The position numbers and the translations under genes are program-made. Below the pieces are notes generated by a model. That model ran no database searches, was not told the origin of the DNA, and saw nothing but the letters and a program-made list of their open reading frames with translations. From the NCBI GenBank assembly GCA_964463355.1, contig CAYXBP010000016.1, forward strand, positions 1 through 41,312: 41,312 nucleotides of DNA. Direction: 5' to 3'. Position 1 is the stretch's first letter. The number at the start of each line of letters is the position of its first letter. Positions 32,192 through 41,121 of this stretch are shown one piece after another. The DNA comes from Firm-04 sp964463355. GTDB taxonomy: Bacteria > Bacillota > Clostridia > Oscillospirales > Ruminococcaceae.

Positions 32192-34633
32192 TTATGTTTG
32201 TTCGCGATTTAAAGTTTCTGGTACGGGCAGCTTGCGCACCGTTTGCAGAATGGGCACAGCCGCAGCAGCCATGGCGAGTGTCAGAGCAACGGCAGGCAGT
32301 ATCCATTCCCTGAGAGAAAAATCAAAAGGAATATACACGCTGTTATCCTGATGGATCACCAGCCATAGTATAAAGCAGCCTGCCGCTGCAAACATACTGC
32401 CAAACACGATTCCCTGCCGCCAGAGGTGCAGCAGATCATATATACTCATAAAGCAGATGGTTTGATCTTGGAATCCAATGGCCTTGAGCATGGCATATTG
32501 CCCCTTGGAGCGTTCCGTGTGATGCTGAAGCATCAAAAAGCAGCTGATGGCAATAACCAGTAGAAGCATAACAAAAAGCTGACAGCTGAAGAGGATGACG
32601 CTCCACTTGATGCGCTTTGTTTCCTGCCGCTTCTCAGACAAATCCACCAGACGCAGCTCCGCATCCTCGCGAACGATCTGCTGCAACAAAGCGGAATCCT
32701 CTGTATTCACAAACAGCTGCTGAGGATAGTCAATGGGCACAAGCTGACGAAAATCCTTTTCGTTGATAACGATCATTGGAAGATTCGCAAATGTATTATC
32801 CTGATAAGCAATGGATTCTGCCGTTTCCGTCACGGTCAATGTTAAGCTGTCCGCATTCATACCATAATTGCATTGAACATAAAGCTGAGTACCGATGGGC
32901 ATATCTACAGGAATCTCCTGTTGTTGGATGGGCATGGTATTTTCAACAGCTATACAGGTGCCACTGGGGATGCCATCGCAAGTAATACCATAAAGTTTTT
33001 GCAGATCTTGCGCAGTGGCACCGATGATCAGAAAATCATCGGAATACAGACGATTGGCTCCCGAACGAAATATCTCCGCATATTCTGTGGATTGCTCACT
33101 TCTGAAACTGCGGTATTCTTCGGATATCTGATGGGTATATAGCTGCACGGGATAGGACGTAACATAATAAGAGTAGATCTCCAGACCATCTTGACACAGA
33201 AGCCGTTGATAGGATGCAGCAATGGATTTCGAGCCGGTCAGCGCACTCATCCAATTGCGGTATTGGTATGTAATTTGGTAATCATATCTGACTGTAGGAA
33301 CCGAAAGATGCAGAAAACCTGTCAGATAAATTCCCATCGAAAACATTCCAAAAGCAATGACCAAAACAGTCACGGATAAGCAGTGCAGACATGGATGCAC
33401 ACTCCGCGTCTGCTTTGCAAGAGCCAGCCACGGCAGTTTTACGTCATCCAGACAGCTGTACGCCTGCTGTCTGCTTTTACCGATGCGAACGCTTGCCGCA
33501 TTTTTGAGTGCGACTGCAATGCGCCGTTGGGGGATCAGCCAGAACACAATGGCAGCCGCCATTGTCACCATGATGGTAAAGCCAGCGGCATACCACAGTG
33601 CCGGCAGGCTATGGATAATATGTACTCCCACAGGTAGATCATTAGCAAACAGGTAAACTGCAAACAGAGAAACCATAGCGAGTGCAGATACGATCAACCC
33701 ACCCGAAAGCATACAGACAGTACAGAGCATCAGTCCTTGCCATAAGGTGGCAACGGAAATACCGACGGCTGCATACACAGCAGCATCTTGCTGAATCGGT
33801 TTGACGGACAGGCGCAGCAAAAACAGCAACAATGCTGCGGCAAGTGAGGCAAACACACCCACAGCGGTCTGTAAAATGCGGTTATAGGGCTGTGCTATAC
33901 CGCCATCCCCTGCCATGAACGCAGTATCCAAAGCAAGGGTGTTCAGACTAATTTGTGTATCATCCAACAGATACTGATCTTGCAGTTGCTTTGCCTGCCG
34001 ACAGATTTCCTTTTGAGATTCAGTATGACTTTCCATCAGCAGGGAAATGGGAAAGGCCTCTGCAGGACAAGCGGAAAAAAGCAGAAAGAATGCAGGCTGA
34101 TAGACAGTGCTGTGATTCGTTTCTTCTTTCAGATAAAATGTGCCTACAATTTCATAATAGGCACCACCAATCTGTACCTGCTGATTCTGTATTGCATCTG
34201 GATAAGCTTGGGAAAATGCGGTGTCACATAAAACTTCAGTAGATGTCCGGGGCATCCTTCCCTCGGCTAGGCAATAGCTGAGCAACCCCGAAAACAGCGA
34301 CTCATCACCATATACAACCGAAGCATCAAATTGATGTATCGGGTCACGGTAGCTTTCCATATACATAAGGGCAGATTGTGCTACATCCTGCTCCGCCTTG
34401 ATTTGTCCCGTTTCCATTTGACTCAGATCGGTGACCAGAAAATCATAGATACCATATGTCTCTTGCGCGGATGCAAAGGATACCGACTGAAACAGCAAAA
34501 AAACTGCCGTTGGAAACAACACAGCAGCAATACAGACCGTCATTAATAGAAAAAGCAGCCTCTTATGCCGCCACCGTCCATATACAACTCGCAAGGATAG
34601 GCGAAAAAGAGAAGCACATTGTAGCTGTTTCAT
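32192..34633 (-). CDS. FtsX/MacB-type ABC transporter permease (module A)
   Basis: This 813-residue protein has the layout of long FtsX-like permeases: one N-terminal helix (about 25-50), an extracytoplasmic MacB_PCD-like domain (about 55-250; AEGRMPRTSTEVLCD, YYEIVGTFYL), three helices (about 265-375), one helix after a cytoplasmic linker (about 415-440), a second outer domain, and three C-terminal helices (about 680-805) with AMLKAIGFQDQTI before the last pair. The ATG overlaps the ATPase stop codon as ATGA. These transporters often export peptides or work as mechanotransmitters rather than moving substrate across the bilayer. The substrate is unknown. Confidence 0.88.
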   Translation of the reverse strand: MKQLQCASLFRLSLRVVYGRWRHKRLLFLLMTVCIAAVLFPTAVFLLFQSVSFASAQETYGIYDFLVTDLSQMETGQIKAEQDVAQSALMYMESYRDPIHQFDASVVYGDESLFSGLLSYCLAEGRMPRTSTEVLCDTAFSQAYPDAIQNQQVQIGGAYYEIVGTFYLKEETNHSTVYQPAFFLLFSACPAEAFPISLLMESHTESQKEICRQAKQLQDQYLLDDTQISLNTLALDTAFMAGDGGIAQPYNRILQTAVGVFASLAAALLLFLLRLSVKPIQQDAAVYAAVGISVATLWQGLMLCTVCMLSGGLIVSALAMVSLFAVYLFANDLPVGVHIIHSLPALWYAAGFTIMVTMAAAIVFWLIPQRRIAVALKNAASVRIGKSRQQAYSCLDDVKLPWLALAKQTRSVHPCLHCLSVTVLVIAFGMFSMGIYLTGFLHLSVPTVRYDYQITYQYRNWMSALTGSKSIAASYQRLLCQDGLEIYSYYVTSYPVQLYTHQISEEYRSFRSEQSTEYAEIFRSGANRLYSDDFLIIGATAQDLQKLYGITCDGIPSGTCIAVENTMPIQQQEIPVDMPIGTQLYVQCNYGMNADSLTLTVTETAESIAYQDNTFANLPMIVINEKDFRQLVPIDYPQQLFVNTEDSALLQQIVREDAELRLVDLSEKRQETKRIKWSVILFSCQLFVMLLLVIAISCFLMLQHHTERSKGQYAMLKAIGFQDQTICFMSIYDLLHLWRQGIVFGSMFAAAGCFILWLVIHQDNSVYIPFDFSLREWILPAVALTLAMAAAAVPILQTVRKLPVPETLNREQT

Positions 34634-35289
34634 ATGGAGCCACCCAGATCTACTACGCGATCGGCAAAAGGAACCAACGACATATCATGGGTAACGAACA
34701 CCAGTGCCACCTTCTGATCCGCACAACATTGGGTCAGAAGTTCCATGACCTGTCGGCTGTTATCTGCATCCAGATTGCCTGTGGCTTCATCGGAAAAGAG
34801 AATGCTGGGTTTGCCGATCAGTGCACGGGCGATTGCTACACGCTGCTGCTCACCGCCAGAAAGCTGATGGGGATAATGATACAGACGCTCTGAGAGACCA
34901 AGAGCACCACATATGCTTTTGACTGCATTCGCTGCGTCTTTTGATCGTTCTTGACGCGCAGATAAAGGGAGCAGAATATTATCGAATACATTTAATGCCG
35001 AAAGCAGATGAAAAGCCTGAAAAATATATCCAAACTCTGTCAGGCGCAAACGTGAAAACGCTGACTTGGTATATGTATCATACGCCTTGCCACAGTATCG
35101 GATGGTACCTGCATCTGGGGTATCCAATCCGCTCAACAGATTGAGCAGGGTGCTTTTTCCGCTGCCCGATGGCCCGATAATGGCGACCTTTTCGCCCGGA
35201 GAAACATGAAAATTCATATCCTTGAAAACAGTAATCCGACTTTCACCCACCACAAAGGTTTTCGTCAGCTTGGTTGCCTCCAGCAGCAT
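34630..35289 (-). CDS. MacB/LolD-type ABC transporter ATPase (module A)
   Basis: This 219-residue ATPase has Walker A GPSGSGKST, Q-loop YIFQAFHLL, signature LSGGEQQR, Walker B ILFSDEATGNLD and H-loop VFVTHD, all intact and of the MacB/LolD group. AAGGAGG precedes the ATG. It overlaps the permease gene by 4 bases and follows the anchored-protein gene by 12 bases, so the three form a coupled operon. Confidence 0.94.
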   Translation of the reverse strand: MLLEATKLTKTFVVGESRITVFKDMNFHVSPGEKVAIIGPSGSGKSTLLNLLSGLDTPDAGTIRYCGKAYDTYTKSAFSRLRLTEFGYIFQAFHLLSALNVFDNILLPLSARQERSKDAANAVKSICGALGLSERLYHYPHQLSGGEQQRVAIARALIGKPSILFSDEATGNLDADNSRQVMELLTQCCADQKVALVFVTHDMSLVPFADRVVDLGGSI

Positions 35290-35301
35290 GATCTTCCTCC
35301 T

Positions 35302-35844
35302 TTATGTAAACAAATCGGCAAGCGGGATTTCACGATACACGGTGCGAAGTGGACCCTTATATTGCAGAACCAACGTCAGATCTGAAATGGCAGACTGTAT
35401 CTCTTGATCAGTGTAATCTCCGCGATGGATAAACAACACCGCATTGGCGTTGTAGCATTTACGCTCAAAAGCAGTGAGTGGCTCGCCTGCAAAGTATTCC
35501 ACAGCAACAATAGCAGGATGGGCTGTATCGTTTTTGATGGAAAAAGAAATAGAATTTACAGAGAAAAAACCGTAATTCATTAACTCCGGCTCCAAGGAAA
35601 TCTTACAGTAATCCGAAAGATCGTCACTTTGTGCAAAAGGATCTTCTGCAAATACTTTTCCAGATGCGGCAAAGGATTGCTTGTATTCTTCCAGGGTCAG
35701 CGTCAGATTGGGTATGGTGCGCAGTGAGATATCCTGCACCGAAATGGGATACAGAATCATGCGCATAAAAACTGCAGCCAGAGTAATCGAAACTGTCAAA
35801 GCAAGAACGAGCTTTATCATTTGCCTCTTTGTTTTGAACTTCAT
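35302..35844 (-). CDS. Membrane-anchored protein of unknown function (module A)
   Basis: This 180-residue protein has a basic N terminus and one membrane helix (about 10-30), then an extracytoplasmic domain of about 145 residues without a known motif. Its C-terminal part (VLFIHRGDYTDQEIQSAISD) aligns with the module B protein (VYVYRGGMTDEELSELLQSQ), and both proteins begin the same way and keep the same neighbours, so they are paralogues. I chose ATG 35844 because AAAGGAG lies 7-8 bases upstream; an ATG two codons earlier is too close to it. A role as accessory subunit of the exporter, or as immunity to the amidase, is conceivable but unproven. Confidence 0.75.
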   Translation of the reverse strand: MKFKTKRQMIKLVLALTVSITLAAVFMRMILYPISVQDISLRTIPNLTLTLEEYKQSFAASGKVFAEDPFAQSDDLSDYCKISLEPELMNYGFFSVNSISFSIKNDTAHPAIVAVEYFAGEPLTAFERKCYNANAVLFIHRGDYTDQEIQSAISDLTLVLQYKGPLRTVYREIPLADLFT

Positions 35845-35891
35845 AATCATACTCCTTTCAAATTCAATATGCATTTCTGCACGAAAGGCAC

Positions 35892-35928
35892 AGGCTGTGC
35901 AGTGCCCAAAACAAGCGCTACACAGCCT
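35892..35928 (-). terminator. Hairpin between amidase and anchored-protein genes
   Basis: A 13-bp stem with two mismatches (35892-35904 with 35916-35928) lies between the amidase stop and the next gene. The minus-strand tail has only CTTT, so it may attenuate or process the transcript rather than end it. Confidence 0.35.
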
Positions 35929-35941
35929 AAATCACCTTGAA

Positions 35942-36584
35942 TCAAGTGCGGATGACAGTAATAGTTGTAAATCCTTTTGTCTCCATCCAACTTTTAAACG
36001 AACTAATTGGTTCAGCGGTTACATCATTTGTATGTCCGCAATACCGAACCCCATTCGCAGAATTGTATACACTGGTGATAATAATAGAATGTCCATTTCC
36101 TGTAATGCCTGCCTGCACAACATCACCCAATTGCAACTGGGATAAAACGGTATTCCATTGGGCAGTAGTGTTCACCGAAAAAGTGGTTACGCTCGCATCA
36201 TCATCCTGCGTAAAATAATATCTAAAATCAGAGATTTGAGACCAAGAAGACGAACACCTCCAGTAATCAAACCCAACAGTTCGCTCAATCTTCTCGGAAA
36301 CATACCATTCAGGATTGCTGGAACTATAGGATTCAACATAAACTTTTTTTTGTAACCGAAGGAACACTGGTTCCACTGCCAACCATAGCTTCACCGCCAG
36401 CATAAACACATTGCGATACAAAGTTTGTACAATCACCATCGAAAGTAGGATAACTTGCATTATAGTTTTCAGCATAACGGTTTGCGTAAACAACAGCAGC
36501 CATACCTGCCGCACTGACTGTAGCACATACATTGCGAGGCAATAAAGCGGTTGCAGTAAGCATGATGATAAACCAGCCTCTCAT
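35942..36584 (-). pseudogene. Secreted amidase-domain protein (Amidase_6 type), frameshifted in an A8 run (module A)
   Basis: The first frame (ATG 36584) gives a signal peptide (MRGWFIIMLTATALLP to about residue 25) and the N-terminal amidase motif YANRYAENYN and FDGDCTNFVSQC with the probable catalytic Cys, then stops at 36333 just after a run of eight As (36351-36344). One base back, the protein continues as VYVESYSSSNPEWYVSEKIE, and through LGDVVQ, NGHSIIIT and YCGHTND with the His part, to a stop at 35942. With seven As the gene would be a complete 214-residue protein. It may be a mutation, a phase-variable or slippage switch, or a sequencing error. Family members act on cell-wall or peptide amide bonds; the exact substrate is unknown. 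Confidence 0.75.
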
Positions 36585-36646
36585 ATTCACATCAGACACC
36601 CTTTTGTAATTAGTATAAAAGTAAAAACACAACGTTTAAACTTAGC

Positions 36647-36716
36647 GGCAGCAGAAGAAATCAAGCCCTCGGCACACAGATTCGGAGCCCGTCGCGCTAC
36701 CAGACGAGCGGCGCCC
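36647..36716 (-). ncRNA. tRNA-Arg(CCG)-like element in the amidase leader
   Basis: On the minus strand, starting about 7 bases into the transcript of a strong promoter, this 70-base stretch reads like a degenerate tRNA: D-arm-like GCTC-N8-GCGC, an anticodon arm ACGGG-CTCCGAA-TCTGT that pairs through wobbles and would show CCG, and a T-arm-like GAGGG-CTTGATT-TCTTC. The acceptor arms pair poorly and two bases are missing before the D arm, so it is not a functional tRNA. It could be a tRNA relic, an attachment-site trace, or an unknown structured leader; an alternative GCTCGTC/GACGGGC hairpin also fits. Confidence 0.35.
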
Positions 36717-36729
36717 ATGAAACTCATAT

Positions 36730-36758
36730 ATTATAACACATTTTCGCGTGTTCGTCAA
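36730..36758 (-). promoter_or_regulatory. Sigma-A promoter of module A
   Basis: On the minus strand TTGACG (36758-36753) and TATAAT (36735-36730) are 17 bases apart. The start codon of the amidase is about 140 bases further on, leaving a long structured leader. Confidence 0.85.
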
Positions 36759-36810
36759 GTGTAAAATCCAATTTTGTTGTGATATAATAGATGCTTGACA
36801 AATTCAAAAA

Positions 36811-37144
36811 GTCAATGAGGGCGAAGTGCCGCAGTATTTTGTGGAACACAGCCACCCGCCGATCATTGACCCAGAGGGATTTGAACTGGTGCAGGCGGAA
36901 ATTGAACGGCGAAAAGGCATCGGCAGAGCCTACAGCAGCAGCAACATTTTCTCGGCAAGAATCGTCTGCTCCTGCTAAGGCTCTCACGCAAAGAGCTGCT
37001 TGACGGACTGATTCGCAGCATGGAGGAAAGCGACGAGATTGTCACGGCTTTGACGAAAATCTCTGGCGGCTGATGGTGGAGAAGGTCACTGTGGGAATAG
37101 ACGGCAAACTGACATTCACACTCCGGAACGGAACAGAAGTATAA
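36811..37144 (+). pseudogene. Large serine recombinase, 3'-terminal remnant
   Basis: The plus strand reads NEGEVPQYFVEHSHPPIIDPEGFELV, in parts EGEVPQYFVEHSHPPIID and GFELVQAEIERRKGIGR, then YSSSNIFSARIVCS, which is the recombinase zinc-ribbon domain leading to its first Cys, then breaks. A further frame has ELLDGLIRSMEESDEIVTAL, and another ends LWRLMVEKVTVGIDGKLTF to the stop at 37144, the usual C terminus of Tn-borne serine recombinases. The zinc ribbon and coiled-coil middle are deleted and at least one shift is present, so it is dead. Confidence 0.75.
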
Positions 37145-37151
37145 AAGTAGA

Positions 37152-37209
37152 GACTGCGACAGCCGTGTGATGATTGGTTAACACACGGCTGTCGCAGTCC
37201 CCTTTTTTT
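37152..37209 (+). terminator. Strong terminator after the recombinase remnant
   Basis: A perfect 18-bp stem (37152-37169 with 37182-37199) is followed by CCC and seven Ts, eight bases after the recombinase stop codon. Confidence 0.92.
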
Positions 37210-37369
37210 GTGCTATTCGTGTTAGTATACCTTTGAAAAGCTACGCCACAGGCAGCCAGGCGCAGAAGCTGAAACGTCAGAATGTTCCATGAGCATCCGG
37301 CAGTAATCCGAAGATTCATTCGGTTAAAACGCTTTTTTCTGTCTGTTTTATCGGGATGGGAAAGTTTCA

Positions 37370-39689
37370 CTATAACACTTCAATCATTCGTTTCGAAGTT
37401 GCCATCAACCCAAGCAGAAGCACAATCAGAATTAGATTGAACGCACCTATGCTAACTAACGCTACCATGGAGTTATACTGTTCAACATGATATATGCTAT
37501 CCGCAAAAACGGCCAAAGCATTTATAATGTTTGATAGAACGATGGAAGGCAACATGGTATACAGCACCTCCAAGCGAACAGCCTTTGCAATTTGTGAGGA
37601 CGGGATACCCAGCACAGACATGATTCGATACTCATGAGAATAGTAACGCATCCGGAGTGTCGTAATCATACAGAGGACGGAAAACGCAAACAGCATCATA
37701 AAAACAAAAACAATTCTTTGCAAAACTGCCTCAGCATGCTGACACTGGCGATAACTCTTTGATTCATTCACATTGATAAGATTTACAAAATTGCAGCCCG
37801 CAAACAATGAAGTGAATGCATCATCTCGATATTCCTCCACATAATACCCAATACACCATGGTGTTTTCATGCCCGTAAGCCGTTCATATGTCGGTATATT
37901 GACTGCTATGACAAGTCCGCTCTCCTGAAATGCAACCTCTAGCGGGAACCGTGTTTCCACTCTATTGATTAAAACCTGATATGGTTGAGTAAAGTTATGC
38001 TCCTGGGTAATTGTAGTAACCTGCTCAAAATCCAAAGTCAGAACATCCGATGGATGATTTACGAGATATTGAAAAGCGGTGGCACAACCATCCTGCAAGC
38101 AGTACTGATCTCCACCCATTGCACGATTCACGTTCTCCTACATAGCATCAGTAAAGCCACAGATATAAACGGGTACCTCTAGATTCTGTTGATATGGATC
38201 TATAATTCCATCAATATTTCCATTGGTCTGTGCCAACACATTGATGTACTCAGAGTTTACACAGGATTTCGGAACAGAAATTGTCAAAACCGAATAAAAG
38301 TACGGTTCTGCAACAACACCATCCATCTGCGGTATTGTCAACTTATCCATGGTCTGTACAACCAAAGCTTCCGGGTTACACAGTAGCATATTATAATCTA
38401 ACTCAGCAAAATAATCGTACTTCTGATAGAAAGCACGATTTCCTATTTGCCGTGCATCTGCTATATTGGCTGTCGTAAAGGAAATACAGGCAAAACAAAT
38501 GCAGCCTGTGGTAAGCACGCCTGCAATCTTCGCTATCTTCAAATGACGCTTTGCAATTGCATGGGGCGTAACACCTACACGTTTATTCTTTTTTCTCCAC
38601 TTCAGACGATGCGCTTTGCGAATACTATTGAGTCCGGCTGTTCGTACCTGAATGTATACCGCTACCCATCCTATGCCCAAATACAAAGCAATCATCACAA
38701 TCGGAATCAAAAAATTTTATCAAATTGAACAGTATAGAATTCTTTGGTAAAATCCCTGCTGGCAAACAATCGGTTATAGAAACCGATTACACCCTTAACC
38801 GCTAAATATAAGCACCCCTGTATCACTGGCAACAAAGGAAGCAGCGCAAAACAAATACGGTACCACACAGCGGTGCTCAACCGAACCGTTGAAATACCAA
38901 TCAGACGATATATCCCAATGTTTTTTTATGTTGATCAAGCAGCATCTTCATGCAATGGGTAATTATTGTCAGTACTGTTACAACAATGATTGCAAATACA
39001 TAATAGCAATCACGATTTATGCTACTGACATTTGACCGGATCACTGATAGATTCTCATTCAATTCGCATTCCAAACCGGAAAATGGTGATTGCTCCAGCA
39101 GCGTCATGGCAGCATCGTAATCGTTGGCTTTTAAAGCTATAGCATTACTCTCTGACGGATTGCCTGTAAAACAGTGATATTCTGTACTCTCGGGGTAAAA
39201 ATATAGGCGATGCACTGTATAAAGGCCTACAACCGTGTATTCTTTGCCCATAATTGTAATTTTAGAGCCAATCATATTATCATATAGCAAACCATACTGT
39301 ATTAAATCCCCGGAGGTACAGAGAATCTCCGTATCAGATACAGGCATTCTTCCTACAGTCAGCTCATACTCAGTCAGATCAAAGTAATCCACTGGTATCT
39401 GGTCTATCACATACGTTACCGTAACATCTAATGCGCCTGAAATCAGTTCGTTATATGTAGCGTCCAGACTCGCCTTGAATTCGGTACGGTAAAAGGGCAC
39501 TGAGCTGTCAACACAGCCATTCGATTGTATGACTTGCAGTTGCTCTTTCGTAACGCCATATGCCGTAATATGCTGGTGTCCATACACAGCCTTACTGTAA
39601 TTCACAGCAAGCAACGCATGATAGAATGCATACACCACTCCCAAAAATACAATTGAAATAACCGTGACCGTATCAAAACCATTAATCAA
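37370..39689 (-). pseudogene. FtsX/MacB-type permease, broken by two frameshifts and a stop (module B)
   Basis: Three minus-strand pieces form one permease. The first (39689-38901) has a helix (TVISIVFLGVVYAFYHALL) and an outer domain with VGRMPVSDTEILCTSGD, ending QHKKTLGYIV at a seven-T run (plus strand, about 38919-38925); one extra base restores NIGIYRLIGISTVRLST and helices beyond. That frame ends at KIF beside a T6 run, where one more base leads into LIPIVMIALYLG (38710 on). The piece 38710-38138 stops at TAG after FTDAM; the same frame resumes three codons later (38131) and runs to 37370 with three C-terminal helices and a SVLGIPSSQ segment. The N terminus is also cut next to an inverted ATPase scrap. 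Confidence 0.8.
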
Positions 39690-39871
39690 AGAATATCTCT
39701 AATGAAGTGCTGCATGATGTAACGTTAGAAATCCCAGATCGAAAGATTGTGTGTATCACAGGTCCTTCCGGTGCGGGTAAAAGCACGTTGTTGAACCTAA
39801 TGGCGCTCTTGGATGTTCCTACATCTGGCAACATTTATTTGGATAAACAGTTGACTTTGCAACAATTCTGA
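39686..39871 (+). pseudogene. ABC ATPase N-terminal fragment, inverted relative to module B
   Basis: The plus-strand frame reads SNEVLHDVTLEIPDRKIVC, then Walker A GPSGAGKSTLLNLMALLD and TSGNIYLDKQLTL, and stops. It is the first 60 or so residues of a MacB/LolD-type ATPase, missing its start, Q-loop, signature and Walker B. It lies exactly where module B should have its ATPase gene, but on the opposite strand, which points to an inversion with loss of the rest. Confidence 0.75.
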
Positions 39872-40354
39872 CAGTTCTTCATCGGTCATTCCTCCACGAT
39901 AAACATAAACCGATCTTGAAAGAATTTGTTTTCCGAGAGGATAAACAGTATCAGGGAACGCAGGACTAGGAGAAAACAAAAACCGGTGTTCGGAGTTATC
40001 AACCTCCGAAAATACCAAGCTGCAGTCCACTAAACTGCCTAGTTTATGGGAAGACAAATCTACATAATACCAAATACGAATGTATTCTTCAGCAGCTGCT
40101 TCCTGAACATCGGGCAATTCACCAAACACCTGGTTATCACCCGACTGTCCACTTGCCTTCAACTGCTGATATTCATTGAAAAAAAGATCCAGAGCGTAGT
40201 CCGAAATACCCCCCCACTCAATGCGCGAGCATTGCAGTGAAACTGGAATAGCTATACAATATGCCAACAATGACCCCAACACAATGATAGCGACAATGAA
40301 AACAAAAACAATGAATTTCGGTTTCAGTTTACGAGAAGCCATACCTTGTTGCAT
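39797..40354 (-). pseudogene. Membrane-anchored protein, paralogue of the module A protein, 3' end lost (module B)
   Basis: From ATG 40354 (AAGGAAAGGG upstream) the protein has a basic start (MASRKLKPK), one helix (KFIVFVFIVAIIVLGSLLAY), and an outer domain ending in VYVYRGGMTDEELSELLQSQ, similar to the 180-residue protein of module A. After about LFIQIN the sequence enters the antisense of the inverted ATPase fragment and ends with foreign residues. About 15-20 native residues are probably missing. It follows the amidase fragment by 10 bases. Whether it is still stable is unknown. Confidence 0.65.
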
Positions 40355-40364
40355 TTCCCTTTCC

Positions 40365-40700
40365 TTAATTTTCGCCATAATCGCTTGTATGAAAAACGGT
40401 AAACTTCTCAGAGCTCTTGCCATTAAATTTGGACGACAGGCTCTCGTAAAATGCGTCATTTGTATGTCCTGAATAAAGAATATCCCTAACTTTACCGTCT
40501 ACTATAACTACATGGTTCACAAAGATTGAATGCCCATAATTAATCGATCCGTTAGCAATTTGAATGACATCTCCAGGTTTCACCTGACGGTCACCCTCCA
40601 AGTTGAGCAATTCAGCAAACTCCAAACCGCTTTCGTAGCGGCAATCAATTTTTTTCAAGTACGCATTCAATCCTGTAGGCAAAAATTTGAGTTTCTTCAT
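40365..40700 (-). pseudogene. Amidase-domain protein, C-terminal half only (module B)
   Basis: This 111-residue frame holds the second half of the Amidase_6-type domain: VKPGDVIQIANGS, YGHSIFVNHVVIVDG and LYSGHTND, lining up with LGDVVQ, NGHSIIIT and YCGHTND of module A. The signal peptide and the half with the catalytic Cys (DGDCTNFVSQC in module A) are absent, so it should be inactive and cytoplasmic. A stop codon lies a few bases upstream of the ATG. The break point is about 100 bases from the tRNA-Asn terminator. Confidence 0.7.
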
Positions 40701-40733
40701 GGTTGATTTATCTTTTCATTATATTATAATATA

Positions 40734-40762
40734 ATTATACTGCATAATCCGTGTTGTTATAA
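40734..40762 (-). promoter_or_regulatory. Possible promoter in front of module B
   Basis: On the minus strand TTATAA (40762-40757) and TATAAT (40739-40734) are 17 bases apart in very AT-rich DNA, overlapping the tail of the tRNA-operon terminator. The -35 is only a fair match. Confidence 0.35.
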
Positions 40763-40798
40763 AAATACCGCAACTTTGATTATATCAAAATTGCGGTA
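40760..40798 (-). terminator. Terminator of the tRNA-5S operon
   Basis: On the minus strand a 15-bp stem with one wobble (40798-40784 with 40780-40766) and a three-base loop is followed by five Ts, 7 bases after the tRNA-Asn CCA. Confidence 0.92.
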
Positions 40799-40804
40799 CT
40801 AATG

Positions 40805-40880
40805 TGGCTCCCCCAACTGGACTTGAACCAGTGACACCCTGATTAACAGTCAGGTGCTCTACCGACTGAGCTATGGAGGA
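40805..40880 (-). tRNA. tRNA-Asn(GTT)
   Basis: A full 76-base cloverleaf: a seven-pair acceptor stem, D arm GCTC/GAGC, anticodon loop CTGTTAA with GTT, T loop TTCAAGT, discriminator G73 and an encoded CCA at the 40805 end. It is the last gene of the stable-RNA operon. Confidence 0.97.
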
Positions 40881-40890
40881 ATATTGCAGG

Positions 40891-41007
<117 letters not shown>

Positions 41008-41043
41008 TCTGCTTATTTCCGAAGCAACGCTTCCGAAATTCAA

Positions 41044-41118
41044 TGGTGACCCGTACGGGAATCGAACCCATGATTCCGCCGTGAGAGGGCGGCGTCTTAG
41101 CCTCTTGACCAACGGGCC
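41044..41118 (-). tRNA. tRNA-Glu(CTC)
   Basis: A full 75-base cloverleaf with anticodon stem CCGCC/GGCGG, loop CTCTCAC showing CTC (reads GAG), T loop TTCGATT, A73 and an encoded CCA. Confidence 0.96.
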
Positions 41119-41121
41119 ACT

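Noticed and set aside
36585..36723. c-di-AMP or c-di-GMP riboswitch in the amidase leader
   Set aside because: The leader is too short for the ydaO class and lacks the conserved blocks of either class; only a CCGAAUC-like string is shared.
40365..40700. Complete small cytoplasmic protein instead of an amidase fragment
   Set aside because: Its motifs line up only with the second half of the module A amidase, and it lacks the Cys half and signal peptide, so truncation is the simpler reading.
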